Shown here piece by piece: positions 48,056-58,659 of a stretch of DNA of 64,000 nt (its first letter is position 1; each line of letters begins with the position of its first letter). This DNA is from Hymenopus coronatus (taxonomy: Eukaryota > Arthropoda > Insecta > Mantodea > Hymenopodidae): assembly GCA_030762935.1 (NCBI GenBank), contig CM060895.1:29192501-29256500 (forward strand), given 5' to 3'. The notes beneath the pieces were generated by a model. The model did not search any database. It had not been told where the DNA came from and was given only the letters and a program-made list of their open reading frames with translations. Made by a program: the position numbers and the translations under genes.

Positions 48056-49206
48056 TGTCTTATGGTCATGCAAGAAGTATGGAATTTAAAAGCCATTTAA
48101 AATTTTACTAACATTTTGGTTTCTGTATCCCTCTTATCTATAATGATATGCATAAATATGTGTTGTGTGCAAATGTTAAGTATTACAATACAATAATAAA
48201 CATGCTACAATTTACTCATTTTTAACTTGATCTAGTAAAAATATGATATTTTGTTGTGGCATACTTATTCCATTTGATTCTAATTAAATCCGTTGATTAT
48301 CCAGCAGAGGTATATGCTGCTAACAAGCTCTGAGCTAGCTCCATTTTTTATTTGACAAATTGTGTTTACAGTTTTGTTCTGATCTGATGAGTTATTCATA
48401 ACAATGCAAATATTTTAAATTAAATGTAATACATAAGTTATATAAATAGTAATAATAATAACAATAATAGCAACAACTTATTAACTAGCTTTAAATTTAA
48501 AAAAATTAAAATAACTACCTCCACCTATTTTTGAAATTGTAACTTCTGATTTTGTGTCCTTAAAGCAAATTACGGGTCTCTTTCTTCAGTAATAATAATC
48601 ACTAGACTGGCTATATTGACATATATTGATAGCTGCTTCAGCTGTTCCTGAAGACTCATTAGCTATGTTTCACATGGCAAGAGTAAAACTCCAGGAGTGT
48701 GTTGTAGCGACTTCCTCCCTTCACATCTCACCCTGTGAGTATACCAATTATTCCATGTCAGTCAGTCATGCTACTCCTGCCTGAGATGACAGGCTATAAT
48801 ACATTGTGAACAGAATTGAGCTTTATCGTAAGGAGCCAATTTAATACATGAACAATAGACTAAAATACAGTCAACAAATTGGGAATAAATTCTTTGGTAC
48901 CTATAAATTTAATAGAGATTTTTTTCTCAAGAATTTACTGGTCTTAACAGCTAGCTTAGCTATCCCACATAGTAAACCCCTGCTATCCAGATTATGAGCA
49001 GATTATTTCTTTCTAAGACTACAGAAATAATGTTCAAAATATACAGACCAATACATGTATATGCTAAGAGCAGTAAAATATAGACAAAATGCCTTGAAAG
49101 CTAAAGACATTGAGGTGTTGAAAACTACTTCACCACACAAGACTCTAGAAAAGTAACCAATAGGAAAGCAATACTATTATTACAAATATAGCATTGTTGA
49201 TTGCAG
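48056..49206 (+). other. Rest of FAS intron 2
   Basis: Intron sequence up to the acceptor GATTGCAG (49199-49206). No gene or classified repeat is recognised in it. Confidence 0.5.
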
Positions 49207-49380
49207 GTGTTAATCCAGAAGAATTGAAGGGTTCAAGGACAGGAGTCTTTGTTGGTACATGTTTTTATGAAACTGATGGGGTAGCGATTTATGAAAGTTT
49301 TGAGGTCAAGGGCTTTGGTTTAACTGGATGCAATAGAGCCCTAGTAGCAAACTGGATCTCTTATAGTTTTGGACTTGTAG
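49207..49380 (+). CDS. FASN: Fatty acid synthase, coding exon 3 (KS domain)
   Basis: 174-bp exon, acceptor GATTGCAG and donor GTAAGC, phase 1 at both ends. It encodes GVNPEELKGSRTGVFVGTCF, then YETDGVAIYESFEVKGFGLT and GCNRALVANWISYSFGLV. RTGVFVGxxFxET, FGLTGCxRxxxANxISYxF and the lead-in to the active-site loop are hallmarks of FAS ketoacyl synthases. The open frame continues past the donor into the intron for about 30 codons, which is chance. No damage is seen. Confidence 0.93.
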
Positions 49381-50287
49381 GTAAGCCTCCTATTTTATAT
49401 CCGAGTCCTAATTTTGCTTCCATATGTATCTATTTCAGAAATCTGCATTATTTTTGGCATTTGTTTTTTTAAATGAGGAATATTGCTTTTTGTGGAAATG
49501 ATTTTTGCTTAATGCATAGGGAGCATCTTCTGTGAACATGAATAGCTTTTCTGTGATTATATACACATATGAGTCTGTGTAATATATACAATTTCTAATA
49601 ATTAATAGTATATTATGCAGCAAGAGCATAATGGTGGTAATTAAAATGTGAGTAACTTTATGAAACTCACTGTACACAATTCATAATTTTCACAGAAACT
49701 TCTTAATTACCATTATAGTCAAGTTTCATATGACTATTTATGCTTGACCATGTGTCTTAAGTTTAAAATATTTATAAATAATTTTTAATATTCTATGCTT
49801 ACCTAAGTCAAATACTTTGTACCTACACCAGCAATATATTTACTACAAATGAGGTTATACATTATACGTTACTTTACAGAGATTTATGGCAAACTAAGTT
49901 GCATCTCCCTATCACTGATCTTCACATTTTCACATTTTCAAACTTGCACTACTTGTTCTTTAATTGAACATACAAGTATAATCAATAGCTGCACTTTCAG
50001 AGATGGTGCCTGTTAGCATTACAAGATATGCACAGATGTGAAAATATTGATTGTTACACATGAATTTTCTACTTGTTGGATACCTTAATTAGGTCCATTA
50101 CAGAGTAGCTATCAGACATAATTACTACATTTGGGAATGGTTAAGCAATGGGTTTTTTATAAATGAACTATTTACTTTAAGAGCTATCTATGCATTAGCA
50201 AAATACATTCTTTTGAAACTGTTTATTTTATCAAAATCTAAAAAAGTTTCAATTGAATAATAATGTTTATTGAATAAAAACTATGTA

Positions 50288-51982
50288 GAGGAAGGTCGGG
50301 TTATATCGGAGACAGTGGATTGTATCAGACAAGTAGGGTTACAACTTATAGCCACCTGTAGCAGCACTTGTCAAACCATTAACATGTGTACTAAGGTAGA
50401 ATACTGCCGCTCTTGCCATTTTGGATCGAGCGGCCAAGGCGTTTGCGAATGACAATCAGATATTTGTTTTTTGTGAGTTTTCTAGTGCACGAAGATAACT
50501 TTGGAGCTTTGCTTGTCTGAAATTGAGTACAATAATGTTTTTAGTGTTTTGTTAGATGTGTGGGTTACTATTCTTTATACTGTAAGCGATAAATAAGCCA
50601 AGGCCTGACAATGCATATATTATAAAACAAAGCTTCGGAGCGCAGTGTTCGGGTTGTATCGGACAAACAATTGGAGGGTTGTACCACACAATATGTACAA
50701 GTTTAAAAGGTTAAATTCTGAATATTATAATTTTATCTTATCAGGAGGAAGAAAAAATATCATAATTGGGATGAAAATCACATGAGAAAGCCGTAGAAAA
50801 AGTTCAACTTCATGAAATGACAATTAGGGAAGTTAGTAAAAATTATTGTGTACCTAAAAGTGCCTTAGTTGATAGACTGTAAGCTCTTGTCTTTAAGTAG
50901 AATTGAGTTTTTAACCCTAGTTTATCAGTATGCAGAGAAACTAAAAATAAGCATAGGTACAATAAAATAATGATGAAACCTGCAAAAGACTTTTGCTATG
51001 ATTTTATGCAGAGGCATTCAGACTCATATCTGTCAAAGGCAAAAAGCAAATGGGCAAACCTACCTCAGCAGAAAGAGTTAGGAAAATCCCACTACTTCTA
51101 TCAATAAATGCTTCAGGGAATCTATTTATTCCTCCTTACTTCGTTCTCCCACGGGTAAGATTAGACGAGTTAAAAAAGGATAATCCAGTAGGAAGTGTAT
51201 TTGATACCAAACCAATAACAGTAGCTGGATTTCAAAAGTGGCTCAAGGCTTTTACAGAACAGGTCAAACCAACTGAAAAATATCCTGCTCTTTTGATTGC
51301 TGATGGTCACTCAAGCCACAAAGATCTGTGATCACATTTGCAAAACAAAATCACATCCACATGTTGAGTTTGTGAAAAGGACAAAAGTAGAGTCAATAAA
51401 AATCAAGTGAAAAAGACTGGTAGACCTGAAGCTGAAGAAAGAGCTCAAAAATCTTTGAACTTTGGAGAAGAATTGCAGGAAGAGGATGGACTAATAGTGT
51501 TATCTCCAACAAAACTTTTCAAGAGGACTGGATACAGTGCAATATTTGCAAAGGTTGGGCCCTTGAAAACTGTGCAGATCTTGAAATTAACAGCTTTTAT
51601 TATGAATGTGAGCCGTGTCTTTCTAAAAAACCACAAATGTTTTCAATTCAATTATTATAATATGATTTTTCTATACTTATAATAAGTAATGTATAGGAGG
51701 TTACTTCTTTTGATATTATTTTGTATAATCATGTAGCAACAAAAAGTTGTTTTTAAAAAAAAATGATGTTACAACCCTCCAGAAATCAGAAAGGTCAAAA
51801 TGTAAGGTTTATAAAACATCAAAGTGAAACCATTAAAGAGGACTCTAATATGAATGAACTTCTAAAGATATTGAAATAACATGTTGAAATTTTCAGTAGA
51901 GAATAGCATATTCCATTTTAATCGTTAACAAATTTTATATCTTTGAAAAAGCTTAAGTGTCCGATACTACCCAACCTTCACC
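50288..51982 (+). mobile_element. Pogo-like DNA transposon with terminal inverted repeats
   Basis: A 1,695-bp element in FAS intron 3, in the same orientation as the gene. The left terminus GAGGAAGGTCGGGTTATATC and the reverse complement of the right terminus, GGTGAAGGTTGGGTAGTATC, match at 15 of 20 positions, and CGGA follows in both. Both ends are flanked by TA (50286-50287 and 51983-51984), as expected for the pogo/Tc1-mariner superfamily. A damaged transposase lies inside. Autonomous relatives usually exceed 2 kb, so this copy has lost internal sequence. Confidence 0.75.
50990..51640 (+). pseudogene. Pogo-like transposase remnant with PHD-like finger
   Basis: The frame 51050-51331 encodes KIPLLLSINASGNLFIPPYF, then PITVAGFQKWLKAFTEQVKP and PALLIADGHSSHKDL. 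This matches the pogo/Tigger core between catalytic sites one and two, and the ADGHSSH motif holds the second catalytic Asp. The segment with the third catalytic Asp (normally LQPLD) is deleted after FAKQNHIHML. Near 51523-51630 a different frame reads EDWIQCNICKGWALENC and YYECEPCLSKK. That is a C-x2-C...C-x2-C pattern like the PHD-type finger at the C-terminus of many arthropod pogo-like transposases. The N-terminal DNA-binding domain is missing. Confidence 0.68.
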
Positions 51983-52321
51983 TACCTGCTTTATGAAAAT
52001 TGAAGTAGATTTTATGGTGTAATTTACAAAAGCCAATACTTCACCTAACTGAACTGGAAGTGGTGCATTGCTAGGCCAAAACCATAACTACAATTGCTTT
52101 ACCAATCTAAAAAAATAAGAAGAAAAAATCAAATCATCAGTGAACCATGTCATCTGAAACTACATGTTGTTGTATACATTGCAACATGACTTTAATATAT
52201 CTTTGATTAAGTACATAGTGTTAGGATTGGTTTAAAAACCCTGTCAGTAGTCTATGCCCCATCCTCTACTTGGGCAGTGTTTGTATTCTCTTGTATTGAA
52301 ATTATTTACATTGTTTATTAC

Positions 52322-52352
<31 letters not shown>

Positions 52353-52443
52353 GATGTGTTATTCTACATTAGCTCAATGTATTATGAATGATGTTTGTGT
52401 TCAATCAGATTGTGACAAAATTATTCTGTGCATGTTGTATTAG

Positions 52444-52644
52444 GTCCAACCTGTGTGATTGACACTGCATGCTCATCAAGTATGTACGCTGTGGAACATG
52501 CTTACAAAGCAATCAGAGAAGGTGTTGTTGAGAGAGCTATAGTAGCAGGCAGCAACTTGTGCCTACATCCACTTGTTTCATTGCAATTTGCTAATCTTGG
52601 TGTCCTAAGTCCTCAAGGAAGATGCAGGAGCTTTGACAGAGAAG
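52444..52644 (+). CDS. FASN: Fatty acid synthase, coding exon 4 (KS active-site Cys)
   Basis: 201-bp exon between acceptor GTATTAG and donor GTAAGT, phase 1 on both sides. It encodes GPTCVIDTACSSSMYAVEHA, then YKAIREGVVERAIVAGSNLC and LHPLVSLQFANLGVLSPQGR with CRSFDRE. DTACSSS is the nucleophile loop of ketoacyl synthases; its Cys is residue 192 of the joined protein. SNLCLHPxxSLQFxxLGxLSPxGxCxSFD is strongly FAS-like. The exon's open frame starts slightly upstream of the acceptor by chance. Poly-T tracts follow the donor (52649-52667 and 52689-52713). Confidence 0.95.
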
Positions 52645-52683
52645 GTAAGTTGTTTTTTTTTTTTTTTTTTAATAAGGCCTGAA

Positions 52684-52714
<31 letters not shown>

Positions 52715-52909
52715 GTTAAGACCTGAAGATCTGTGCCCAACAATCATAAAGCTCCATCAGAAATAATCTGTTGCTTATAGCATTAATAAATCAAATTAGA
52801 AAATAATCATGTACTCCAGAAAGCACCTCTTTGTCAGAGGAATGACAAAACATGATTCCAGGATTTCCAGACCTCTTGAAGCGTGATATGTGATAATTCA
52901 TGTACAGAG

Positions 52910-53470
52910 TGATACAAAATCACTATTAAAATGTCTGTGTTTTTTGTAATGAATTTGTCTCACAAATATAAATATAACTTTAAAGGTTAATTAAGTTCTG
53001 GTTGGCGACAATAATGAAAACTTTCAGATGCACATTATAGAAGTTATTAATCAAAATGGTGGTTTTAATGGAAAAATCATAATGTCCAAAGCAATTTTTG
53101 ATGGAATCATACACAGTAAGTAATTCATAAAATACTATATTGTGTCTTAGAATCTGTAGGGATGACTTGCCTTGACATGCTGTCCTAGGGAGTGCTGCTC
53201 CAGTTGTAGCAAGAGTTACCCAACTTCACCTTGCAGCATGATGGTGCTCTGCCACATTATTGTTGCTCCAGTTGTAGCAAGAGTTACCCAACTTCACCTT
53301 GCAGCATGATGGTGCTCTGCCAACAGGATATGTTGGATCAAGACTGGCAATAAATGAAATGTTAAAAATGAAGCCTACATTGAACACCTATAAATGTTAA
53401 TGGGAACTTTGAGAGTCAACCTTACAGGTCATTTATCTATTTGAAATAAACTTACTATTGAAGGCATTGA
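52910..53470 (+). pseudogene. Transposase-like remnant with a 67-bp tandem duplication
   Basis: TTGCAGCATGATGGTGCTCT translates as LQHDGAL, like the FQxDGAPxH motif of DDE transposases. It occurs twice in a tandem duplication (about 53195-53261 and 53262-53328, containing CCAGTTGTAGCAAGAGTTAC). Downstream GGGAACTTTGAGAGTCAACC and TTTGAAATAAACTTACT look like the ends of such elements. No continuous frame remains. Confidence 0.35.
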
Positions 53471-53735
53471 TGCTCTGTGTTTCTAGTTGTTTCATGTGTG
53501 CTCAAAGAGAGGTATAGATACATTACATTTTTAATAGTCAAACACAAAAATATAGATGATGCGCTCAAGCTTTAATACTTGCAGTATCTATCCTTTCAGT
53601 TCACTGTACAAACAGCAACCAACAATTCCATAGCTTTCTTTGGCTTCAAATTAATGAAGGTTGCAAACAAGATAGTACTCGTGGCATTGTAAGTCGCCAT
53701 AAGGGTATGTTATTTCAAAATAATTTGAAATCGCT

Positions 53736-53890
53736 TTGTGGTTTACCGGAAAACATGCGAGTCAGTTGAAAAATTTAAGGCTGTTCTGGCATGTTGCCAT
53801 GGTAGCTCTGTTGTAGAGTAACCAGCTAGAGACCTGGAGATCTGTGGTTCAAATCCCAGCTATGGCATTGAATTTTTCAGTCTGACTATA
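53736..53890 (+). repeat. tRNA-derived SINE-like repeat, copy 2
   Basis: Related to the copy at 9063-9220. The core 53796-53867 is 72 nt with tRNA geometry: acceptor strands GCCATGG and CTATGGC (one G-T pair), D stem GCTC/GAGT, B box GGTTCAAATCC, and a 3' A. The anticodon stem is four base pairs with an eight-base loop and the T stem is poorly paired, so it is not a functional tRNA. The shared flanks (GGTTTACCGGAAAACATGCG before, TTTTTCAGTCTGACTATACT after) define the repeat. Confidence 0.62.
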
Positions 53891-54276
53891 CTTATTGAAC
53901 TGCTTTCTACATGAGGCTTATGTGAAAAAACGATTAAATTAAGACAGAATTTGGTATACACAGAAAACCCACACACCCAGATAATTATATCAAAGCACAA
54001 AGTCATAACCCTAAGGCACACAAAGAAGCACCATTCAGTAGTAAGGGAAGGTGGGGGAACTGCAGGCACTTAAGGGAAAATCATCCTATTGGCTATGTTA
54101 TTAGATGAAATGACTTCACATCCCTTCCTCAAATTTTCCAATGTATCTAGTCTGAGTTGTATTTTAGTAGACAGGCATAAGTATTCCATTTGTTATAAGA
54201 AAATCCATTTAAAAAAAATGTGATTTGCATGCTATTACCTGCTCTATGGGGTAATGGCACACTAGTACAACAACAA

Positions 54277-54282
<6 letters not shown>

Positions 54283-54345
<63 letters not shown>
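54283..54345. repeat. (AAT)n microsatellite
   Basis: A clean AAT trinucleotide array of about 21 units. Confidence 0.92.
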
Positions 54346-54406
54346 TAATAAAGGTTATAGAAACTCCCATTTTAACAGCTGATATGTCACATGTATAATT
54401 CCTTAC

Positions 54407-54763
54407 TTATTTCTTACCACTGCAATCAAAGTGAGACCAGTTACTACAAACTACACATCTGAACCACAATCCTGCATTATGACCAAACACCCCACACATT
54501 GAACATACATCTGCACTATATCCAGGGTTCACATCATCCATTTTGTCATAATCATGCATGGTGTCTGAATCTATTTCCATGTAACAAGGTTCAGTAATCA
54601 AATTGGAATTTCGAGTTTCCTCTTTCTTGGTTTTCATTTTGTAGTCATATTTTTCACTTCTGCTGTTCTATTTTTGTTCTTCTTCCTCTTCACTTAAATG
54701 GCCTTTAACAACTCATAATGTCTTTTTGCTTCTTCATTTTCAAACCTATTCTTTTCTGATGTA
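54407..54763 (-). pseudogene. Pogo-like transposase C-terminus (older, split element)
   Basis: The minus-strand frame 54407-54637 ends ADVCSMCGVFGHNAGLWFRC then VVCSNWSHFDCSGKK-stop. This is the PHD-type finger (C-x2-C, W-x-x-C-x2-C, W-x-H-x2-C) found at the end of pogo/Tigger-like transposases. The region 54640-54763 reads like the acidic or basic linker upstream, with stops. It sits outside the terminal repeat of the younger pogo element, and it pairs logically with the piece at 58233-58616 on its other side. Confidence 0.6.
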
Positions 54764-54828
54764 GGGTAGACCGGGGGGAATGCAACACCTTAACACATTT
54801 CAATTTTTGTATTTTTTTGCTATGATAG

Positions 54829-55400
54829 TTGGTTGGTTGGTTGCTAATGCTGAGCGTTTTGGAGTTCTTCCATGCGCCTTCTTGCTTCCCAGTATCGTAA
54901 TGCTAGATCAGTATCTTTCAGGTTTCTGCAGCTCTGAAGATGTAGTATATCCATTATAGTATCGTCTTCTTGACACAATAAACATCTAGGTGTATTGAAA
55001 ATGTTTATTTTATGTAAATGTGCAGCTAAACAGTCATGTCTTGTATACAAGCGAAAAAGTGCAACAGCTTTCAATTGTGGGTGGTCTGGAATTAAATTTT
55101 GTTGGCTTAATAGAATATTCCATTGTTTATTTTCACTGTCTTGAATTAATTTTTCATGCAATTCTTGTTGGATTATTTTCTTAATTACCAATTTTGAAGA
55201 TTGATATGATAAACATGATTTTGGAATCTGTTGTATCATTGTACCTTTTTTTGCTAATAAATCTGCCATTTCATTACCAAAAATTCCACAATGTGAAGGA
55301 ATCCATTGCAAAACTATTGTTTTTTGTAGAGATTGTAAATGTTTAATACTTTGATGAATTTCAAAGTATGATAGTTACGTTCTGCATATTAGAGCGCCAA
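54829..55400 (-). pseudogene. LINE ORF2 C-terminus with RNase H end (third LINE lineage)
   Basis: The minus-strand frame 54844-55311 encodes MQWIPSHCGIFGNEMADLLA, then LKAVALFRLYTRHDCLAAHL and FNTPRCLLCQEDDTIMDILH with LQSCRNL. WIPSHCGIxGNExADxxAK is the end of a LINE-type RNase H domain. R.RTxH..L..HL..I....P.C..C......HLL..C is the usual C-terminal Cys/His motif. After the stop a CCAACCAACCAAC-type tail follows (54829-54842 on the plus strand reads TTGGTTGGTTGGTT). It is a 5'-truncated insertion from a family distinct from copies A-I. Confidence 0.78.
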
Positions 55401-55739
55401 ATAGTTTGGGATATAACCAATGCATTGCATATATAATTCTGATATATTACTATAAATTAAATGTGTTTCACCCGTTTATTGTCAATGCTACTATGTGTTG
55501 CTATTGCCCCTCATACTGGGGCAACACTGACACCATTTCTGGGCAATAGTGACATTGCTTGAAGATTAAGAAATGAGCTGGTTAGAGTTGAACATAAATT
55601 TTGTTTTATTAACACATCAACTAAAGCATTATAGAAAGTATAGGAACAGTATTAATAACTGAGGTGGTTTAAAATGTAACACGTCTACATCTCAAATTCT
55701 CAAAGAGGAAAAACCTAATAATCTGTACAACAAAAGTCA

Positions 55740-55968
55740 CATTATATTTCTTGATAGTATCAGATCCACTACATTCAGCATGGGCCCACCTGCCACAAGC
55801 CACCATCTAAACCACAGCTCTGTTGCACCAAACTCACCACAAACTAAGCACACCTCTGAATCTTTTGTATACAGATCAACATTGTCATCTGAATCATTAT
55901 CGTCACATAACTCAGCTTCATCTACATCTTCTACAGAAGTTTCTTCAAATGATATTTGTCTTCAGCAT

Positions 55969-56003
<35 letters not shown>

Positions 56004-57674
56004 CCCCAGTTTCTTAGCTTTTAAAGTTAAATTGTTTCCACCCCTGTTGGTTTCTTGGTTCTTTCCAATCTGGACTTCTTGGAGTTTCTTTTCTTTTTTA
56101 TTAATTCTCTTGAGTTTTTCTGACGAGGTATTTTTGGGTTTTCTAATAGCTTCTGTAGTCTCAATTTAGCTTTTGCTTCTTTTTCTTCTTTGCTTCCTTC
56201 AGTGCAGCTTTCATAGGAGTAGCACTCAAAATTACTGAGTTGTTTTTTGTTACCATTTGATTTGTGTTGAGTTTGCTTTTCTGTTGATTGCAGAGGAGAC
56301 ATAGATTGAGGTTTTTTTTTAATCTTTTCTATACTAGGACCACTTTCATCTATGATTGTTGAGACTTTTCTCAGTAGTTTCTTTAGAACTAACATGTCCA
56401 GAAGGCTGTGAGGCTTCAACATTTTGGCCTGCAGACTCCTGAATGTCAGCATTACCACCGTCACCAATTCCATCAGTTTCTGATCGTTGATGATTGGAGG
56501 CTGAATCTGCCCTTCTTTAGCAAATTTCTCAGAGTTTAGTGGAAGAATTTCTGCTTTTCTGAACCCGGAAACTCCTTTCTCCATTGTAGCTAGTTTCATG
56601 TGAGCGACATTAAAAATTAATGCTATTTCATAGACGGTCAGTCTTTAAAAACCTGTCACACTCTGTGTTAAATGCCTTCTTAAGAGGCCCATAAAAAGTC
56701 AGATTCAGAGGTTGCAGCCTATGTGATGTGTGTGGTGGTATGGAAATGATATGTATGTGATTGGCTCTACAGAACTCAGAACTGTCTAAGGTGATATGGC
56801 TGCCATGATTGTCCATAATCAACAACACCAGGTCCTTCTCGGTGGGTTTAGTGTTGTTCTTAAAATGTTTCAGCCAGTCACTGAATAATTCTTAATTGAA
56901 CCAACCATTGTGGGAACACTTATAGACTGCACCAGCTGGTCCACCTCTTTCTAATAGAGGGGGCATTCTCTTTCTTGGATAAATGAACATTGGTAGAATG
57001 TATGTTCCAGAAGAACTAAAAGCGCACACTACAGTAATATTTCTCCCTCTTTCCCAATTTGTTACAGAGCCCACCTGTTTTTGACCTTTTGCAGCTAATA
57101 TTTTGCCTGGCCATTGCACGGTTGATATACCTGTTTCCTTCCTGCTATACACTCTTGTAGCTGGAAAGGTGTGTTTTTCATATACCTCTTCCAAGTTGGA
57201 ATAAAATAAATCTACTTCTGACTTATTGAACCCAATAACTCTATTCACACTTGTTGCTGAAGGCTGCCTTAAGCTGATGGTAGGATTTCTTTTCTTGAAT
57301 CCTGCAACCCAATTCTCTCCCGCCATTCGTTTTTCTTTATTAAAACTGTGTTTTAATTTTAACCGTTCAGCAAGATCATATGCAAGTCGACATAGCTCAA
57401 TCAAAGTGATGCTATAGAACGTGTCGGCTAATTGTTTAACATGATTAGCCAATACAGCTTCTTGATCGGCTGTGAACACAGGTCTTCTCCCTAAGGATGT
57501 TTTTTTTTTAGCAGAATTGGATTTTAGATGGTCATGAAGGGTGATTCTTGGGATATTTAATTCAGCTGCTATACTTTTTATGGATCTATCACTTTGCACT
57601 AACTCAGTTGCTTTTTTAAGGATTTCCTGGCTCCATTTACCCCTTATCGTTGTCCTATTTCTCGATCTAACCAT
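55740..57674 (-). pseudogene. Pogo/Tigger-like transposase (catalytic residues lost)
   Basis: The reading starts at [20 protein letters not shown] (57674), a psq-type helix-turn-helix ([20 protein letters not shown]), then a CENP-B-like second helical domain ([20 protein letters not shown]). The core follows: [47 protein letters not shown] and [20 protein letters not shown]. Relatives have DETG in the first and LQPLD in the last; here KETG and LQPLN replace both catalytic Asp. A premature TAA at about 56890 and a frameshift near 56630 add to the damage. The C-terminus (GFRKAEILPLN, then a degraded CLVCGEFG finger near 55850) is broken by a poly-A tract (plus-strand T run at 55971-56003). Confidence 0.82.
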
Positions 57675-58232
57675 CTGAAAGGATATACAGACCAACTTTT
57701 AAACTTTGAAAAACCCATTTAGAAATAAAAATGTGTTAGGGTAATACCAACACCCTGTCGATATTTCCCCGCAGTGAAATGCCGGTATTACCCTGGAAAG
57801 ACAATATGGCGAACACAAAAATCTGGCATGTAAATAGTACTTTAACAATATATATTAAAACGTTCGCAATTATGTGTAGTTTATGGTGATCTATTAGTTA
57901 TACACATAAGCAAAGTGGTTAATGGCTTACCTCTCTTTATCTGTATCCCTAAATTTCCTTCAAAGTCAGTAGAAATTAAGTTTTCTACACCACATGAAAA
58001 CTGATGTGCTTCAAGAATAGAAACCCAATGTGCACTAATTTTTGCATTGTTCTCAACATAGCAGCACTATCCAACTGCGACTAGAGTTGAAAACATGGCC
58101 ACAGCACAGGGTGTTGGTATTGTCCAGGGTAACGATTTTCTGCTGGTCTCCCCTACCTTTTAATATTTTTGGTTTCTCTCTTCTTTTACCAAAAGAATGT
58201 GTATGCATTTTGTTGTTAAAATCAGAGAAATA

Positions 58233-58616
58233 TCAATAACAATAACATGTTTGCCTTTCTGCCTGTTGCTTTTGGAAATAGCATAACTGAGTGTCTTCAT
58301 TTGATGGAGTGAAAATTTGTTCTATCATATGTTCATGTTTCTCCTGTTCTATCACAGCTTTCTTCATATTTTGTACTTCCTCATTAGAGGGCAACTCTGC
58401 ATCATCTCTAATAGGTGTCAGATCTTCCATTGGAATTTGTCTTAACTGGACTGATGGCTCAAAATCACTGGTATTAAGTATATCAGGATTAAAAGAGCAC
58501 ACTCCATATGATCTGAGCCCAAAATTGCCTATTCTATTGTAGCTACTTTCATGAAAGCTTGTATCCGGTTTAAAGTAATCCCATCTGATTTTCTGAGCTT
58601 GATTTCTGAATGGCAT
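58233..58616 (-). pseudogene. Pogo-like transposase fragment (older, split element)
   Basis: The minus-strand frame of 127 codons contains NFGLRSYGVCSFNPDILNTS then DFEPSVQLRQIPMED. Pogo-like transposases have GFRxxGIYPFNPDxxxxxDFxPS at this point, after the catalytic core. The rest is a charged, Glu-rich linker. The fragment lies just outside the upper end of the 54764-58153 element. Its expected continuation, the PHD-type finger, lies just outside the lower end at 54407-54637. The two pieces therefore look like one element split by insertion of another. Confidence 0.6.
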
Positions 58617-58659
58617 TTTCTATCCAAATAGAATACATAACCAAGAAAGTAAATTTTTC

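Larger units (their letters stand above)
49381..52443 (+). other. FAS intron 3
   Basis: 3.1-kb intron. The pogo-like element occupies 50288-51982. The rest (49381-50287 and 51983-52443) shows no gene; an ATT microsatellite lies at 52318-52352. Confidence 0.7.
54764..58153 (-). mobile_element. Pogo/Tigger-like DNA transposon
   Basis: A 3,390-bp element in intron 4. The lower end GGGTAGACCGG and the reverse complement of the upper end, GGGGAGACCAG, match at nine of 11 bases. Both are flanked by TA (54762-54763 and 58154-58155). Inside the upper end, subterminal motifs recur in both orientations (AATACCAACACCCTG near 57750 and CAGGGTGTTGGTATT near 58107). The transposase gene is on the minus strand, and a LINE fragment lies between its C-terminus and the lower end. 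The boundaries rest on short termini and are provisional. Confidence 0.6.

Noticed and set aside
53796..53867. Candidate tRNA gene of normal length
   Set aside because: The T stem is mismatched at two of five pairs and the anticodon stem has only four pairs with an eight-base loop. It belongs to the same repeat as 9063-9220.
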